Positions 14,475 to 26,300 of a DNA stretch of 64,000 nt are shown piece after piece. The notes beneath the pieces were generated by a model, which did no database searches, had not been told where the DNA came from, and worked only from the letters and a program-made list of their open reading frames with translations. The number at the start of each line of letters is the position of its first letter. Position 1 is the stretch's first letter. Location of the stretch: the NCBI RefSeq assembly GCF_020966775.1, contig NZ_JAJKFV010000014.1, positions 85,826 through 149,825 on the forward strand, read 5' to 3'. This stretch comes from Rhodopirellula halodulae (lineage in GTDB: Bacteria > Planctomycetota > Planctomycetia > Pirellulales > Pirellulaceae). The position numbers and the translations under genes were made by a program.

Positions 14475-17156
14475 TCACTCCAAGAAGGCTTCTTCCTGCT
14501 CGTCGGTTTCGATCAAGTGCGCGTTTTGCGTCGCGCGGCAAAGGTCCAAAAGCGTTTGAGTTTGTCGCAGCAACGTCAGCCATTCGATGTCTTCGTTTGG
14601 GGACGCGGCTTCTTCGATCTGTTTGGCCGAATCGACGATCGGTGTCAGGTAGCTCTCGTCAGCAATTTCGCTGAGGTCACGAGCCAGTGCTCGCAGTTCT
14701 TCCAGGTTTTGCGCGTCCATGGCCTCGGCGATGCGTTCGATCTGTTGACCGATCTTGAGCGCGATTGGCTTTGGCACGGCGAAGGCAATGCCGGCCGCCG
14801 TGGGGACGCCCAGCGCACTTTCGGTGACTTCTGTTTCGACTTTGCTGAGGAAGTGAATGACCAATTCGGCATCGAATTGCTTTCCGGCACAGCGTTCCAG
14901 CTCTCGAACCGCGGTTGCATGGGAGCGTCCACGACGATACGCATGATCCGAAACAATCGAATCATACGTGTCGGCAATCGTTAGGATGCGAGCTTCCAGT
15001 GGCAGGTCATCCAGTTTGAGTTGACGTTCGATGTCGCCTCGTTCGGTGACCGCGTGGTGCGCCCGGATGATGCGTTCAAGTTCCGGGCAATGGAAGGTTC
15101 CCGCGACCATGTCCAGGCCGATGGTGTTGTGCCGCCGCATGACTTTCCATTCGTCTTCCGTGAGCGGCCCCGGTTTGTGGAGCACATCGTCCGGCACACC
15201 AATTTTGCCGATGTCGTGTAGCAACGCCGCGATTTCAAGCACATAGATGTCTCGCTGGCACACCAATCCCTTGGCTGTCTTCACGCAAAGGTTGGCGACC
15301 CGGCGACTGTGCTCGGCCGTGGCGGGGTCGCGATAGGCGAGTGCGGAAACGAGTGCCGTCACCGCGTGGAATGGCAGCGATGCCAAATCGGGGTCCGCGA
15401 TTTCCTCGGGGGTGTGTTCTTCTTCGCCCAAGACATCGACACGATCGGGATCGTAGGCGACGGATTGGTTTCGACCACCACGTTTCGCGACGTACAGGCA
15501 ACCATCCGCTTGGTTGATCAGTTCTTGCACGTCGGTCGCACCGAACTTCAATTCGCTGACACCGAGCGACGCGGTCAGACGAAGCGATTCGGGATCTTCC
15601 AAACGAATGTTCATGATCGCCAAACGCGTGCGTTCGGATTGCTCCATTGCTTCGTCGAGATCATGACCGGGAAGCATCACGCAAAATTCCTCGCCACCGT
15701 AACGGCAGACGACTTGGTTTTCCTCGTGAAGATCGCGAAGGACCTTGGAGACTTTGCGGAGAACTTCATCGCCCGTGTGGTGGCCGTACGTGTCGTTGAC
15801 GCTCTTGAAGTGGTCGACGTCAACCATGAAGCAAGACAGCGGACGACCAGCGTTTCGGTAGTCGACCAAGATCGTTTCCATGCGTTCGAAAAATGCACGC
15901 CGGTTGAGACACCCGGTCAGGGCATCTCGCGTCGCCAGAATCTCGAGTTCCTGGTTCTTCTTTTGAATCTCGTCTTTACTGAGACGTAACATCGAAAGCA
16001 TGTTCTCGAGTTCGAGACGGTGCTTTTCGACGTGGGTCACGTCTTGGAAAGTGACCAACGCTCCTTTTTGACGTTCGTCGTCGCCAATCGATCCCGCGTT
16101 GACACTGAAGACTCGATGCACACCGTCTTTGCCCGTCAAGCGAAGAATTTCGCCGACCACGGATTGCCGTTCATTGATGGCGCGGGTCCAAGGCAGCTCA
16201 ATCTCTTTGGGTTTGTCTTCGTCGTGGCTGATCACCCACGGCAAGTCACCGGCCAAGCGGTCTTGCAGTTCTTCGGGTTCGAAACCGTTCGTGTCCAAAA
16301 AGTTGTCGTTGGCAAGCACGATCTTGCCTTCTTCGTCCAAGACCAGCAGGCCTTCCGCAAGTGTGTCGAGGGCTTGTCGAACGCGTTCGGGAACCACCTG
16401 GGTACGCGAGAACACGCCGAGGATTCGCATCATGAGGAAGGAGTACGACCCCATGCCGATTACGCTGAAGAAGATCAGCAGTCGCAGGATGCCTTGATCC
16501 AGCAACGTGCCAAGCGGGCCGGTGGCTGGCGTTCGGAACGTGAATTCCAGACTGCCCCAGGTGCGGTTTTGGATGGTGATTGGAATGTCCAACCGAATGA
16601 CTTCGCCATCGAGTTCCGCCGTTGGCTGACGAGGGGAGTCATTGGTTGGTTCGACCCAGCTCGGCACATCGTCTGTGCTCGCACGGGAAACCGCGGCGGA
16701 GTCGTCGCTGGACAGGAACAGCACGTCGTCAAAGTCCGACCGCCCATTGCTGGTTTTGGCGGAGGCATCGGCGCGGTTGGCGACCGGGTCACCGGAGGCG
16801 CTGCCGGTGGGTTTCCAGCACAGACGGTGATGTTTGGTGGCGGATTGCAGAATCCCGCCATCGGTGCGAAGTCCGGCGGACAACAATGATTCGTTTTGGC
16901 GAACCAGTGCTTCCAATGTCGTGTGCAGTTTGGACCATCGATGATGCCGTATGTCATCGATGGCAGCGATCGCTACGGTTTCGCAGAATTTACGCCGCGC
17001 AGCTTCTTCGGCGACTCGCGAATCGGGGATGAACCCGAGCCACTGAGCTCCGAGGATGAGACCCAATCCGACGCACACAAGTGCGAAGGCGAGTCGAAGC
17101 GATGCGAAAACGGCTTTGAACAAGAAAATCGATCGAAGGGTGGGGAGTGACGTCAA
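14475..17156 (-). CDS. Membrane sensor with PAS, GGDEF and HD-GYP-like domains (c-di-GMP turnover)
   Basis: 893 residues from a TTG start, the only start codon in the 5' part. Residues ~15-40 form a membrane helix and ~225-250 a second, enclosing a ~180-residue periplasmic sensor region. A PAS domain follows (~260-390, LDTLAEGLLVLDEEGKIVLA), then a short coiled coil. The GGDEF domain (~415-570) has TRDALTGCLNRRAFFERM, VDVDHFKSVND and an active RYGGEEF. The upstream inhibitory RxxD is replaced by HEEN. The HD domain (~600-760) keeps HDIGKIGVPDDVLHKPG, but the HHExxDGxGYP segment reads RAHHAVTERGDI, so phosphodiesterase activity is doubtful. It probably makes c-di-GMP in response to an envelope signal. 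It lies downstream of the giant gene on the same strand. Confidence 0.92.
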   Translation of the reverse strand: MTSLPTLRSIFLFKAVFASLRLAFALVCVGLGLILGAQWLGFIPDSRVAEEAARRKFCETVAIAAIDDIRHHRWSKLHTTLEALVRQNESLLSAGLRTDGGILQSATKHHRLCWKPTGSASGDPVANRADASAKTSNGRSDFDDVLFLSSDDSAAVSRASTDDVPSWVEPTNDSPRQPTAELDGEVIRLDIPITIQNRTWGSLEFTFRTPATGPLGTLLDQGILRLLIFFSVIGMGSYSFLMMRILGVFSRTQVVPERVRQALDTLAEGLLVLDEEGKIVLANDNFLDTNGFEPEELQDRLAGDLPWVISHDEDKPKEIELPWTRAINERQSVVGEILRLTGKDGVHRVFSVNAGSIGDDERQKGALVTFQDVTHVEKHRLELENMLSMLRLSKDEIQKKNQELEILATRDALTGCLNRRAFFERMETILVDYRNAGRPLSCFMVDVDHFKSVNDTYGHHTGDEVLRKVSKVLRDLHEENQVVCRYGGEEFCVMLPGHDLDEAMEQSERTRLAIMNIRLEDPESLRLTASLGVSELKFGATDVQELINQADGCLYVAKRGGRNQSVAYDPDRVDVLGEEEHTPEEIADPDLASLPFHAVTALVSALAYRDPATAEHSRRVANLCVKTAKGLVCQRDIYVLEIAALLHDIGKIGVPDDVLHKPGPLTEDEWKVMRRHNTIGLDMVAGTFHCPELERIIRAHHAVTERGDIERQLKLDDLPLEARILTIADTYDSIVSDHAYRRGRSHATAVRELERCAGKQFDAELVIHFLSKVETEVTESALGVPTAAGIAFAVPKPIALKIGQQIERIAEAMDAQNLEELRALARDLSEIADESYLTPIVDSAKQIEEAASPNEDIEWLTLLRQTQTLLDLCRATQNAHLIETDEQEEAFLE

Positions 17157-17373
17157 ATTCGTGTCTGGATCGGATCACTCACGTGACGCCAAGCGGCCCG
17201 TCGACCGCGGGAAATCCAGACAGAGAATTCCCTTTGGGTAACTCTTCGCCATGAAACGTGTCACACCGTCTGGGAGTGGTGTTCAGGTGCACCGGCGAGA
17301 AAAAGTCATGGAGTTGGTAGCGGCTCGACCGATCGGAACGGTCGTGCCGATAACAACGTTGTTTGCAATGTTG

Positions 17374-20300
17374 CTAGTCGAGCATTTCCTCCACCCGATC
17401 CTGGGCGGCGTCATCCGCCCCCCGGTAGGCCGACAACAGCGATGCCGGGTCCAACATCCGCCAACTTGGTATACCCGCATACATCGTCGCGATGAACATT
17501 CCGCCTCGCAAAGCCCACAGGACGTAACCAATCGATGCGAGTCCCAAGGTCGTTCCGACCGCACCAACGTCAATGTCTTCGTTCTCATAAGCTTCGTTGA
17601 TGCGGACGGAACCGTCCTTGGACAGGTGCCATGTCAGCAACGAATTGATTTCAGAGGTGCCCATCAAGTCGTTCAGCAACCCGTCGCTGCCTGGCAAAGC
17701 GTCATAGACGAAGGTTGCTTCGCTCATGCCAAACCGTCGGGGGCCGCGAGCCGCCAGACCGCCTGCCCCGCCAATCCCGACACCTCGCGAGTCAGACGTG
17801 CCTCCGGTGGGACCGTCTGCTGACTCGCCATCTCCATTTTCCTCGCCAGACCCATCCTGTTTTTGCCGATCGGATTGGCTCGTCTCATCGGAGTCTTGCG
17901 AGTTGGGATCGATCGGGCCGGTGACACTGTTGCCGTCGGTGCCGCTGCTGGATCCCGAGTCCGAAGAATCGCTTCCGCTGTCGGAAGATCCGTCGCCGCT
18001 ATCGCCCGTGCTTCCTCCCGAGTCGCCTCCACCCGAGTCGCCGCTTCCGCTGCCGGATCCGGAGCCTCCGCTGGATCCGCCACCGACCACATCGATGGCC
18101 ACCGTTGCAGTGTTGCTCAACAGCGATCCGTCGTGAGCTTGATACTGGAATGAATCGCTGCCGAAGAAGCCAGAATTCGGCGTGTACGTGACGGTCCCAT
18201 CCGTTGCAACATTCAGTGTTCCGTTTGCGGGATGGACGACAATCACGATCTGCAGTGGGTCGGAATCCACATCGACATCGTTGGTCAGGATGTGTGGGCC
18301 GGAGAGTACGGTTGGCTGACCTACGGCGACCGTGTAGGTGCCGTCATCGCCGGCGACCGGAGCTTCATTGACGTCGCGAATTTGGATTGTGAACGTTTGG
18401 TCAATGAATGATCCGTCGTCCGACGAACCGCGAATCGTGACGTCGTGAGACGTGTGGCTTTCGAAGTCCAACGAAGCACCCGCCGCAACGGTGACTTGTC
18501 CAGTGCTTACGTCGACATCGAATCGACCGCCGGCGTCGTCCACCATGGCATACTGAATCGAACTGTTGGTGGCATCCGAATCGAAGGCGGCGACAGTGAG
18601 GCCAACCGTCGATCCAAAAGCAGAGTTCTCGTCGACTTCGTTATTTGAAGCATCCGTATCGCCGGCGGCGGTCGCGTCGAATTCGTCCACATCATTGATC
18701 TGAATCGTGAACGTCTGGCTCTCGCTGGATGAATCGCTCGAGGTGGCGGTGACTTCGATGTCGTAGCTGGCGGCGGTTTCGCGGTCGATCCCGCCAGCCA
18801 CCGTGACCACGCCGGTGCTCGGGTCAATCTGAAAGCGACCGCCCGGATTGCTGGTCAGGCTGTAGGTGATCGTGTTGTTGGTCGCATCCAGATCAAACGC
18901 ATCGGCCGTGACACCAACGACGGTTCCGCCGATCGAGTTCTCATCGACCTCATTGGAAGCAGCATCGGCGTCAGTCGGCACGGTGACATCGAATTCATCC
19001 ACGTCCAAGATGTCGATGTCGAACGACTGCGTGGCGGTGGACCCGTCGGAACTGGCGGCTTGGACAGTGATCGATCGCCTCCCGCCAACGGTCTCGCGAT
19101 CAATGCTGGCGGCCGTGGTGACCTCGCCGCTATTCGGGTCAATTTGAAACAGACCGTCCGGGTTGCTGGTCAAGCTGTAGGTGATCGTGTTGTTGGTCGC
19201 ATCCAAATCGAATGCGTCTGCGGTGATTCCTACCGAGGTGCCCGTGGTCGAGTTTTCAGCGACTTCGTTGGCGGATGCGTTCACGTCGGTGGGGGTGGAA
19301 ACGTCAAACTCGTCCGCATCTGTGATCGCGACCTTGAAGACTTCTTGATAGGTAGCCCCCGCGGTGTCGGATACCTGAACGGTGATCGAATGCGACGTAT
19401 CGGACTCAAAATCTAACTGCGAGGCGTCGACGACCGTGATCACGCCGGTATTGGGATCGATGGCGAATCGCCCATTGGCCGAATCTGTCAACGTGTAAGT
19501 CGCCGTGTCACCCGCATCCACGTCGCTGTGAGTGATCGTGCCAACGGAGTCACCATTGTTGGCGGATTCGATGATCGTCAATCCAGTGGTCGAGAGATCA
19601 TGAGGGGTGTCGTTGGCACCTTGGATAGTGATCGTCAATTCCGCGGTGGAGGACGCACCCTCAGAATCTGACATGGTATAGGTGAAGACTTCTTGCAGTG
19701 TGTCGCTGCTGGTTCGCAACGCCTGCACCGAAGGATCGTTTTCATCGACCGCAAAGGTGTAGGTTCCATTGCTGTTAATTTGGATGTTTCCGTAGGTTCC
19801 GTTTACTGTCGATCCCACCGAACCGGACGCACTGGCTTGCGATCCAGCCGCCACCCCGATCACGTTGTGAGTGTCCGAAACATCGTCATCGGTGTCGTTG
19901 CTCAGGACGTTTCCGGTCGCGTCGCTGCCGCTGGTCGCATTCGCGATCCCCCCCGATTCCGTCGCGGTTCCTTGATCGGCAATCGCGGATGGACCGTCAT
20001 TCGTGCCGGTGATCGTCACGGTGACGGTTTCGGTGTCCGACAGGGTGGAGGCGGAATCGTCGGTGGCGCTGATTGTGTAGGTCAGGATCAGCGTTTCGCC
20101 GTCGGCAAGGAAGTCGAACGCTTCGGCGCCGCTGTTGAAATTCCACGTCAGCGTGTCCGTCGTTTCGGTGCCGTCCAATATCGCTGTCGGCGATACGGAC
20201 AGGAAGCTTTGCAGCGTCGCGTTGTCGAGCGATCCGGGAACGCTGGACGCGCCGGTGCCCGAAACGGCAACGTTATCGACGGCGGCGGTGACGTTGTCGG

Positions 20301-23300
20301 CGATGTCGGAATCGCTGACTGTGAACGTGCCTGAATCGGTGAGGCCGCTGTTGGTTTCGGTCAGCGATGACGTGGCGGGACCGCCCGTGATGATCGGTGC
20401 GTCTTCGATCGAGTTGACGGTGACGTTGAAGGTCACATCGGTGAATTCGCCGCGTGCGTCGGTGGCTCGGACGGTGATCGTGGTCGTTCCGTGTTGTTCG
20501 GCGGCGTAGTCCAGTGTCAGTGTTCCCGCACCGTTGTCGATGTTGGCGGAATTCAAGAACGCGGGACTGCTGTAGCCGATCAGACTGTAGGTTAGCTCGT
20601 TGTCGGCGTGTTCGAGATCGCTGAACGCGGCGTCGAGGTCGATGACGGTATCGGGGGCGTCTTCGTTGACGTTGACGTCGCCGATGCTGCCGGTCGGATT
20701 GCTGTTGAGGAAGATATCGACGGCACCCGAGGGCGAGTCGTATTCGTCGTAAATGGTGAAGCCGACGGAGTCATTGAGCAACGTGATTGCGTCGAACGTC
20801 CCGGCCAGCGTCGTCGACGTGAAGATGTCTTGCAGGTAACCGCCCGCCGTCATGCCGGTGAGGTCGATTTCCAATTGCGCGCCGAGGCCCAACGTCAATG
20901 TGCCGCCGACCGCGATCGATTCGTAAACGCTGGTGGAGGATGCTGACAAACGAACGATCGCGTCGTTGTCGAGCGTCAGATCGTTTGTGATCGCGCCAGT
21001 GCCGATCAGCAACGAGTCGTCGATCACGACATCGCCGGTCGCGTTAATCGTGTGACCGTTCAAGTCCAACGTGCCCGAAATCACGTTCACATCTTGAGAG
21101 GTTCCGTCGAGCACCAAGTCATCGGCCAAGATCGCCGTGCCGGTGGTCTTGTCGATGTTCAGGCTGCCATCGGAAAGGTCGTCGCCGGAGATCGTTTGCG
21201 TGCCGGTTCCGTTCAGCGTGATTTGCGAGTTGCCGCCGACGCTGGTGTCCGATGACGTGATGTTGCCCGCGACGCGGATCTCGCCGACGTTCAATGCATT
21301 GACGCTGGTGATGGTCAGATCGCCGCCAACGTTCAGCACGCCGGAGATGTTTTTGCTGTAGTTGGAATCGAAAATGACGTCATCAAAGTTGATCGACGAC
21401 GCGGTGATGGTTCCCGAGTTGTTGCCGAAGGTGATGGTGTGCGTCAGATCGGCAACGGTTCCGGCGACGTGATTCAAAACGCCGTTGATGGTCAGGTCAG
21501 TGCCGAACGTCAGCGTGCCGGACGCCTTGTTGATCGTCAGGTGTTCGGCTTTCGCGGTGCCGGTCGTTGCCGAAACGATTTGGTTGCCGGTGCCGTCGGC
21601 GATGATCATCGTCGTGCCGCTGTAGCTGTCATCGCCGTAGTTGATGTCGCCGGCGACGGTGATCTGGCCGCTGTTCAGCGTGCCCGCGTTGGTGAACGTG
21701 AAATCGCCGTCGACGTCCAGCGTGCCGACGATCACACGTGATCCCGCGACGGTACTGTTTAGAATCACATCGTCAAACGTTGCCGAACCGGCATCGATCG
21801 TGGTGTTGTGACCTTGGAACTCGACGACTTGACCGTTGGTATCCCATCCGCCGGAGGTGTGAGTGAAATCACCGCCGAGTTCGATATCGTTCAGCAACCG
21901 AACGGTTCCGGAGGCTTTGTTGATGACTAGGTTGCCCAGTTCTCCGGTGCCGCCACCGGTCGAGATCGTTTGGTCGGTGGTTCCATCGAGCGTCAGGACA
22001 CTGGTACCCGACCAGGCACTGTCGAGCGTCGCGACGTTGCCCGACGCGGTCACGCCCGCACCATTGATCGTGACGGCGTTGGTGTAGGTCAGATCGCCAT
22101 CGATATCGAGTCCGCCGACAATGGTGACGGTGTTGCTGTTGTTAAATTCGAAGTCGTCAAAGGTGATTCCGGAGGCATCAACGATTTGACCGGACGTTCC
22201 CGACACGCTGACTTCGTGACCACCAAAGTCGACAGTGCCTTGGCTGTGCGTGAAGTCACCGGCGAAAGACAGATCGCTCAGGAGAGTCAACGTGCCGACG
22301 TGATCGATTTCGATGTTGTCGATCTGCGCCGACGTTTGCAAACTGCGGTCGCCGGTACCGTCGAAGTACAGCGTCGAACCGTTGGTGTTCAGCGTCCCGC
22401 CGGAATGGATGAAGTCGTCACCCAGGTTCAGCGTGCTGCCGTCGATCGTCAGCGTTCCGCCAGTGATGTTGATGAATCCTTCCGTGTCGACGTTTTGTCC
22501 GTTGGTGTCGACGGTTCCGTCCGCGATGAGAAGGTCGCCGGTGTTGGTTAGGGTTCGATCGAACGTGAGCGTTCCGGTGTAGCCCGCGTTGACTTGGATT
22601 TCGCTGATCGCCCCGGCGAACGCGGCGTCGAGGGTGGAGTCTTTCGTGCTGGTCGCGTTGAACACCACGATGTCGTCGGCTTCGGGAACCAAGTCGTGGT
22701 TCCAGTTGTCCGCATCGGTCCAGTCGTTGGTTGCTCCGCCGCCGTCCCAAACGAACAAGGTTTGGCCGGGATTGACTGTGATCGCGACGGTGGTCGAATC
22801 GGTCAGTGACCCGTCGTCGACCAAGACGACCAGGGACGCACTGCCGTTGTAGCCGGCTTGCGAGTCGTAATCCAAACCGTACAGGGCCGCGTCAATGTCG
22901 GCCGTGCTGCCGCTGAACTGCAACGTTCCATCGGTGCCGTCGCCGTCGATGACGGTCAGGCCGCTTGTTTGCGAGAGAGCGATCGCGGCGTGATCGGCGG
23001 TCAAGGTGACGGTCAAGTTATCGCCATCGGCATCATCGGTGTCGAAGACGCCTGCACCCAAGATGTCAAACGTCAACGATCCGCCTTCGTTGACCGTCGC
23101 CGTGGCGGGACTGGAGACCGTGGGTGCATCGTTGACGTCGGTCACGATGATGCGCGCGACGGCAACGTTGTTGCTGAATGACGATGCACCGCCGGTGGTG
23201 CTGGAGTTGACTTTGGTGCCGGCGGTTGAGCCATCGGTTTGGTCCCAGCCGATGAAAGTCAGGTTGCCTTGTTCACCGTTTTGTTCGTCGGGAATGAATC

Positions 23301-26300
23301 GAACCATGTCCGTGTCGCGCAGGACGAGTGCACTGGTCGTCGAAACGGTTCCCATGTCGGACCAGTTGGTTCCGCCGTTGGTCGAGAATTCCCAGTGACC
23401 GTTGCTGACGCTAATCGCACGAATCGCGATGCCTTCCGATGCACCGGAGTCGGCGTCGGTGATTCCGGTGCCCGCGTTGCTGGCGAGGATCGACGCAACC
23501 GTTTGTCCGCCGTTGGAGGTGTCGTCTTCCGTGATCGACGTCAGCGTGTACAGATAAGTATCATCCAGAACGGGTGCGTCGTTGACGTTGTTGACCGTCA
23601 AATCAGCGGTCTCGGTCGCCGATGAAAACGCAGTCGTACCGCCATTGATGCTGGCGTCTTGCAGCGAACCGTTGCTGCCGGTGCTGCGGTCCCAAGCACG
23701 AAAGGTGATCGCGTCGCTGATCGTGCCGTTGAAGTCCGCATCGGCTTCGAAATAGATTCGCGTGTTGCTGTTGGCGTTCAGGACTCGAGCCGACGCGTCG
23801 CTGACGCTGCCCAGTGCGTTCCAGGTGCTACCGTTGTTGGTCGAATACCACCAAGTCCCGTTGGTCGTGTCGGCGGCGGTGATCGCGATGCCGGTTTGTG
23901 GTGACGAATCAACGTCGGTCACGTTGCCACTGAGGCTGACAAGGTCGGTGATGACAGTGCCGACGGCGCCGGATGGCGCACCGGGGTCCTCGTTTTGTGT
24001 GGTCAGTGACAGCGCACCGGAGTTGTCGAGTACCGGTGCATCGTTCACATCGGTGACCACGATCAACGCCGTTTCGGTACTGGAACTGAACGCCGTCGTT
24101 CCGCCCACACCCGCGATGTTGTGTTTCGTTCCGGCGGTGCCCACCGTTTGGTCCCAGGCCCGGAATCCGATGTCCGCGGTCGTGGTGCCTTGTTCGCCGT
24201 CGGGGTTGAACCGCAACAGATCCGTCGATCGCAACAACAAGGCGTTGTTGCCGTCGACCACGCCCACGTCGGTCCAGTTGGTGCCACCGTCAAGCGAGTA
24301 TTCCCAAGTTCCGTTGGAAGGATCGGAGATGATGATCGCAATGCCTTCGGGGTCGCCGTCGACGTCGGTCAAAATGTCTTGGCCAGACGAGGCGAGGATA
24401 TCCGCAACGGTTTGGCCCGCGTTGTCGATGTCGTCTTCGGTGATCGTGTCGAACGAGGTCGTGTAGCTGTAATCCAGCTCCGGTGCGTCGTTGACCGGCG
24501 TGATGGCAATGTCCGCGGTTTCGGTGGCGGACGAGAACGCGGTCGTGCCGCCGCCAGTGCTGGCGTCTTGCAGCGAACCGTTGGTGCCCGCCGATTGATC
24601 CCAGGCTCGGAACGTGATCGCGTCGTTGATCGTTCCGGTGAAGTCGGCGTCGGATTGAAAGTACACACGGGTGTTGGCGTCGGCTGTCAGCACGCGTGCC
24701 GACGCATCACTGACGCTGCCCAGTGCGTTCCAATTCGTTCCACCATTGGTGCTGTACCACCACGTGCCGTTGGTCGTGTCGGCGGCGGTGATTGCGATCC
24801 CCGTGACCGCACCATCGTCCACATCCGAAACGTTGCCGCTGAGCGAAACCAAGTCGGTGATCACCGTACCGACCGCGCCGGACGGGGCGCCGGCGTCTTC
24901 GGCCTGACTGGTCATCGTGACCGTGCCGCTGTTGTCCAGAACGGGCGCGTCGTTGACATCCGACACCGTGATTTGAGCCGTTTCCGAGGCGGAGCTGAAT
25001 GCCGTCGTGCCGCCGTTGGTCGTCGTGTCGGCGAAGGTTCCGGCGGTGCCGCTGGATTGGTCCCAAGCACGGAACGTGATCGTTTGAGTGATGCCGTTTT
25101 CGCCGTCGGGGTTGAATCGGACCAGATCCGTTGACCGCAGAAGTCGTGCGTTTGAGTCGCTCACACTGCCGATGGCGTTCCAGTTCGTCCCGCCATTGAT
25201 GCTGTATTCCCATTGACCGTTGCCGTTGGTACGGCCGGTGATCGCGATGCCGTCCGGATCGCCATCGACGTCGCTGATCGGGTCGCCGCCCGCACCGGTG
25301 GCCAACAAATCGGCAACGGTCATGCCGCCGTTGTTGATTTGATCTTCGGTGATCGACGTGACGGTCGGCGTGCCGCTGTTGTCCAGTTCCGGTGCGTCGT
25401 TGATCCCGGTGATGTTGACGATGGTGTAAGCCGTGCCGGTTTGCTCGCCACCGGTGCCTTGTTGGGTGCCGAAGTTGTCGTCGTCAAACTCCCAGTTCAG
25501 TTGCACGCTGGCCGGCGGCGCGTCGCTGGTGTTTTCGTACGTGATCGACTGCAGGACTTCGTTCAGTTTGGCCGCGTCCAAGTTAAAATTGAATCGCAGT
25601 CGGAGTTGTCCAGCGGAGTTTTGTTCGACGGTACCGATCGTTTCGCCGCTCAGGACAACGCTTCCGCTTTCGGTCAACGCGGCCAGGTTGCCACTACCGC
25701 CGTACACGTCGTCCCCGCTGGCTCCACCGTCACGTGAGATTCGCAGAATGGTGTTGTCGTAGTTGTCCAATCCTGCGGCAATCTCGTCATCGAACAACGT
25801 CAGGTCACCGTCCAGAACCACAGCGGATCCACCTTCGGTGAAGCTGACCGATCCGACGTGGCCATTGATTTGCTGGACCGAAACGTTGTCAATGCGGCCG
25901 TCGACGTTGTTGGTATCGTCGGACAACCCGGCGGTGTCCGATGTGTCGGTGAAGGTGATCGTTGATGCGGCCGAGTCAGCGGTGAACGTGTACTCGTATC
26001 GAACGTACGTGTTGCCATCAATGTCGGTGACAATGTGCGAAGTCGTCAGCAGATTGCTGTCGCCGTCGACGGTGACTTGCATGGATTGATTTTTCAGATC
26101 CGAACCGTCGCGATAATCGAATGTCAACCGATAAGTCTGGCCGGCTTCGGTGGCGATCGTTTGCGAGGCCGTGTGCGGACCCACGGCGTTGCCCCCACCA
26201 AAGTTCATTTCGCCACCGATGTAGGCGACTGCTCCGGAGGTCGACCAACCGCTCAAGTCGGTGTCGAATGTCCCGTTGCTGATCAACTCCGGTCCGACGA

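Noticed and set aside
16020..16889. 289-codon plus-strand frame over the GGDEF protein gene
   Set aside because: Antisense shadow of the PAS and sensor region; no motif or ribosome site.
17353..17364. Palindrome AACAACGTTGTT just past the end of the giant gene
   Set aside because: Short and without a T run; not convincing as terminator or operator.
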